Positions 4,448 through 6,898 of a stretch of 6,898 bases of DNA are shown piece by piece. Below the pieces are notes generated by a model, which saw only the letters and a list, made by a program, of their open reading frames with translations, ran no database searches and was not told where the DNA came from. Source of the stretch: an uncultured Collinsella sp. (GTDB lineage Bacteria > Actinomycetota > Coriobacteriia > Coriobacteriales > Coriobacteriaceae); contig URNC01000109.1 of NCBI GenBank assembly GCA_900549065.1, positions 1-6,898 on the forward strand. The letters are read 5' to 3'. Made by a program: the position numbers and the translations under genes. Numbering within the stretch: the stretch's first letter is position 1; every line of letters begins with the position of its first letter.

Positions 4448-6787
4448 ATGGCTCAAGATAAGTTTGACGTGGGCGGCATGACGTGCGCCGCGTGCCAAGC
4501 GCACGTGGACCGTGCCGTCAGCAAACTCGACGGCGTCCAAAGTGTCGCGGTCAATCTGCTCGCCGGCTCTATGCTGGTGGACTACGACCCTGCGCAGGTC
4601 TCCCCCGACGACATCTGCACCGCTGTCGACCGCGCGGGCTACTCGGCCTCGCCCGTCAGCACGGGCATCGACGCCTCCCAAAACGGCAGTACGCAAGCCA
4701 GGTCCGGCGCCGCCCATATGGAGTCGCCCACCAAAAAGCTGGAGGCCGCCGCCTCCGCCATGCGCACCCGCCTCATCATCTCGATCGTATTCCTCATCCC
4801 ACTGTTCTACATAGGCATGGGGCACATGCTCGGCTGGCCGCTGCCCGGTATTTTCACCGACCATACCCACAGCATGACACTCGCGCTCACCGAGCTCGTC
4901 CTGCTCATCCCCATCGTCTACGTCAACGACGCGTACTTTATCAACGGGTTTAAATCGCTCGCGCACGGCGCGCCCACCATGGACGCCCTTATTGCCGTGG
5001 GCGCCACCGCCTCCATCGCCTGGTCGCTCTACGCCATGTTCATCATGGCCGACCAGCTAGCCGCAGGTCAGGTGCACGAGGCCATGATGACGAGCATGGA
5101 CAACCTGTATTTTGAGAGCGCTGGCACCATCCTGTCGCTCGTCACCGTGGGCAAATACCTCGAGACGCGCAGCAAGTCCAAGACCGGCGGCGCTATCGAG
5201 GCGCTCATCGACTTAGCACCCAAGACCGCGACCGTCGTGGCAGAGGACGGCAGCGAAGCCACCGTCGACGTCGATGCCATTCTGCCCGGCCAGGTGCTGC
5301 GTGTGCGCCCCGGCGAGTCCATCCCCGTTGACGGCGTGGTGCTCGAGGGCAGCTCGGCCGTGGACGAAAGCGCGCTCACCGGCGAATCCATTCCCGTGGA
5401 GAAGACCGCCGGCGACACTGTCAATGCGGCCACGGTCAACCGCACGGGCTCGTTTACCTTCCGCGCCACGCGTGTGGGTGCCGACACGTCGCTCGCCAAG
5501 ATTATCCAGCTCGTCGAGGACGCCAACGCCACCAAGGCGCCCATCGCCCGCATGGCCGACAAGGTCGCCGGTGTGTTCGTGCCCGTGGTGTTCGTGATCT
5601 CGGCCGTGACCTTTGCGGCGTGGATGGCACTGACCGGCAGCATAAACGAGGCGCTCACCTCCGCCGTGGCCGTGCTGGTGATCAGCTGCCCGTGCGCGCT
5701 GGGCCTGGCCACGCCCGTCGCCATTATGGTGGGCACCGGCAAGGGCGTCGAGATGGGCATTCTGTTTAAGAGCGCCGAGGCACTGGAGAACCTGCGCAGC
5801 GTGGGCACTGTGGTGCTCGATAAGACGGGCACGGTCACCCGCGGCAAGCCTGCCGTGACCGATATCGTGGTAGCCACGCGCACTGACGGCTCGCCCGCCA
5901 TGAGAGAAAAGGCGCTGCTCAAGCTGGCCGCCGCGTTGGAGCGCTCAAGCGAGCACCCGCTGGCCGAGGCGATTATGGCCGAGTGCGAGGCACGCGGAAT
6001 TGTCGCGCGCATGGTCGAGGACTTTGCCGCCGTGCCCGGTCGTGGCGTTACGGCACGCGAGGGGCAGAATGTCATCGCCGCCGGCAACGTGCGTCTGATG
6101 GACGAGCTAGGCGCGAAGGTTCCTGCCGGCCTTGCCAAACAGTTCGCAGCCGAGGGCAAGACGCCGCTGTTCTTTGCCAAGAACGGCGAGCTTGTCGGCA
6201 CCATCGCCGTGGCTGACGAGGTCAAAGAGACGAGCGCCGAGGCCATCGCCGCGCTCCGCAAGCTTGGCGTCGACGTGCGCATGCTCACCGGCGACAACCG
6301 CGTCACCGCCGAAGCGATCGCCCGCCGCGTGAGACTGAGTAGCGAGCAAGTCATCGCCGACGTCCTCCCCGCCGACAAGGAGCGCCATGTGCGCGAGCTG
6401 CAAGACGCGGGCGGCAAGGTCGCCATGGTGGGCGACGGCATCAACGACTCCCCCGCCTTGGCGCGCGCCGACGTGGGCCTTGCGATCGGCACCGGCGCCG
6501 ACATCGCCAAGGAGGGCGCCGACGTGGTACTCATGCGCAGCGACCTCATGGACGTCGCCCGCGCCATCGAGCTTTCGCGCGCCACGATCCGCAACATCAA
6601 GCAGGACCTGTTCTGGGCGCTGTTCTACAACGGCATCGGCATTCCGCTCGCCGCGGGTGCGTTCTTCCCCCTCACCGGTTGGCAGCTCTCGCCGATGTTT
6701 GGCGCCGCGGCCATGAGCCTGTCGAGCGTATGCGTCGTAAGCAACGCGCTGCGCCTGAAATCCTTTAAGCCAAAAGTGGCAAAATAG
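4448..6787 (+). CDS. copA: Cu(+)-exporting P1B-type ATPase CopA
   Basis: A 779-residue copper efflux pump of the inner membrane that drives cytoplasmic Cu(+) out using ATP. One N-terminal metal-binding (HMA) domain at about residues 4-68 carries GMTCAAC, with Cys13 and Cys16. A linker (70-95) precedes the eight-helix membrane part. Signature motifs are complete: TGES (311-314, actuator), CPC (414-416, transport site), DKTGT (458-462, with phosphorylated Asp458), SEHP (501-504, nucleotide binding), TGDN (614-617) and GDGIND (662-667). Tyr727-Asn728 in helix 7 and MSLSS (756-760) in helix 8 are the residues that, with CPC, define the Cu(+)-selective P1B-1 subgroup. The length is normal for a single-HMA CopA, and I see no frameshift. 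The ATG has an AAAGGAG site 5 nt upstream (4436-4442). It appears to be a monocistronic unit under the CsoR-type operator; no copZ or csoR lies next to it here. Confidence 0.96.
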   Translation: MAQDKFDVGGMTCAACQAHVDRAVSKLDGVQSVAVNLLAGSMLVDYDPAQVSPDDICTAVDRAGYSASPVSTGIDASQNGSTQARSGAAHMESPTKKLEAAASAMRTRLIISIVFLIPLFYIGMGHMLGWPLPGIFTDHTHSMTLALTELVLLIPIVYVNDAYFINGFKSLAHGAPTMDALIAVGATASIAWSLYAMFIMADQLAAGQVHEAMMTSMDNLYFESAGTILSLVTVGKYLETRSKSKTGGAIEALIDLAPKTATVVAEDGSEATVDVDAILPGQVLRVRPGESIPVDGVVLEGSSAVDESALTGESIPVEKTAGDTVNAATVNRTGSFTFRATRVGADTSLAKIIQLVEDANATKAPIARMADKVAGVFVPVVFVISAVTFAAWMALTGSINEALTSAVAVLVISCPCALGLATPVAIMVGTGKGVEMGILFKSAEALENLRSVGTVVLDKTGTVTRGKPAVTDIVVATRTDGSPAMREKALLKLAAALERSSEHPLAEAIMAECEARGIVARMVEDFAAVPGRGVTAREGQNVIAAGNVRLMDELGAKVPAGLAKQFAAEGKTPLFFAKNGELVGTIAVADEVKETSAEAIAALRKLGVDVRMLTGDNRVTAEAIARRVRLSSEQVIADVLPADKERHVRELQDAGGKVAMVGDGINDSPALARADVGLAIGTGADIAKEGADVVLMRSDLMDVARAIELSRATIRNIKQDLFWALFYNGIGIPLAAGAFFPLTGWQLSPMFGAAAMSLSSVCVVSNALRLKSFKPKVAK

Positions 6788-6826
6788 GCTCACCATTAAG
6801 TCCATCTAGAACGGGTTTTCCAGACG

Positions 6827-6898
6827 CCCGAGATTGACCCGAAAGAGGAGCGACGCGTACTTTGGTACGCGAGCGACGGCTTGAAGGTCAAGGTCGGG
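6827..6898. repeat. 72-bp imperfect palindrome at the contig end
   Basis: The outer arms CCCGAGATTGACC (6827-6839) and GGTCAAGGTCGGG (6886-6898) match at 11 of 13 positions. The inner stem CGCGTAC-TTTG-GTACGCG (6854-6871) is a perfect 7 bp with a 4-nt loop. Both share the same centre (6862.5). An 8-bp direct repeat, GAGCGACG, occurs at 6848-6855 and 6871-6878. The symmetric element ends exactly where the sequence ends, 40 nt after the copA stop. It is probably a dispersed intergenic repeat that stopped the assembly, and may also end copA transcription. I see no transposase nearby. Confidence 0.65.

Noticed and set aside
4256..4966. Minus-strand frame of 236 codons overlapping the copA promoter and 5' end
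   Set aside because: It is antisense to copA and to its operator, and no recognisable domain appears.
5068..6600. 510-codon minus-strand frame inside copA
   Set aside because: Its composition is Ser/Thr/Ala/Pro-rich without domains, as expected for the antisense of a GC-rich gene; copA on the plus strand has every family motif.

Overview
This window reads as one high-GC bacterial contig whose gene content and style best fit a gut Coriobacteriia member, probably Collinsella. That is an inference from the GC-rich codon use, strong AAGGAG ribosome sites, and a kinase whose exported domain ends in the PGFCI tail of the DUF6273 type. No rRNA or other marker gene is present to prove it. The first 42 bases are not genomic: they are an Illumina Nextera (Tn5) Read 1 adapter, preceded by what looks like an i5 index.

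Layout. At 43-389 on the minus strand lies the 5' end of a DEAD-box RNA helicase gene, cut by the adapter junction. A long divergent intergenic region (390-977) holds two copies of a 57-bp dyad element and a promoter for the next gene. At 978-1940 (+) is an FHA-domain protein with an unrecognised N-terminal region. It is followed by two overlapping, mutually exclusive hairpins (1943-1980) and a large nested dyad (2018-2080). At 2112-4196 (+) is a membrane-anchored Ser/Thr protein kinase with a DUF6273-like exported domain. A third 57-bp dyad and a degenerate half copy follow it. Next come a promoter with a CsoR-type copper operator and a complete Cu(+)-exporting P1B-type ATPase, copA (4448-6787, +). 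The contig stops exactly at the far edge of a 72-bp imperfect palindrome (6827-6898), suggesting an assembly break in a dispersed repeat.

How the genes work together. The FHA protein and the kinase form a plausible phospho-signalling pair. The kinase would sense something outside the membrane through its C-terminal domain and phosphorylate Thr residues, and the FHA domain would read a phospho-Thr. copA looks like a separate, copper-induced transcription unit, derepressed when CsoR binds Cu(I); no csoR gene is in the window. The helicase is unrelated and divergent.

The least explained signals are the non-coding structures: the 57-bp dyads with 16-nt arms and a constant 25-nt centre, the nested hairpin before the kinase, and the terminal 72-bp palindrome.
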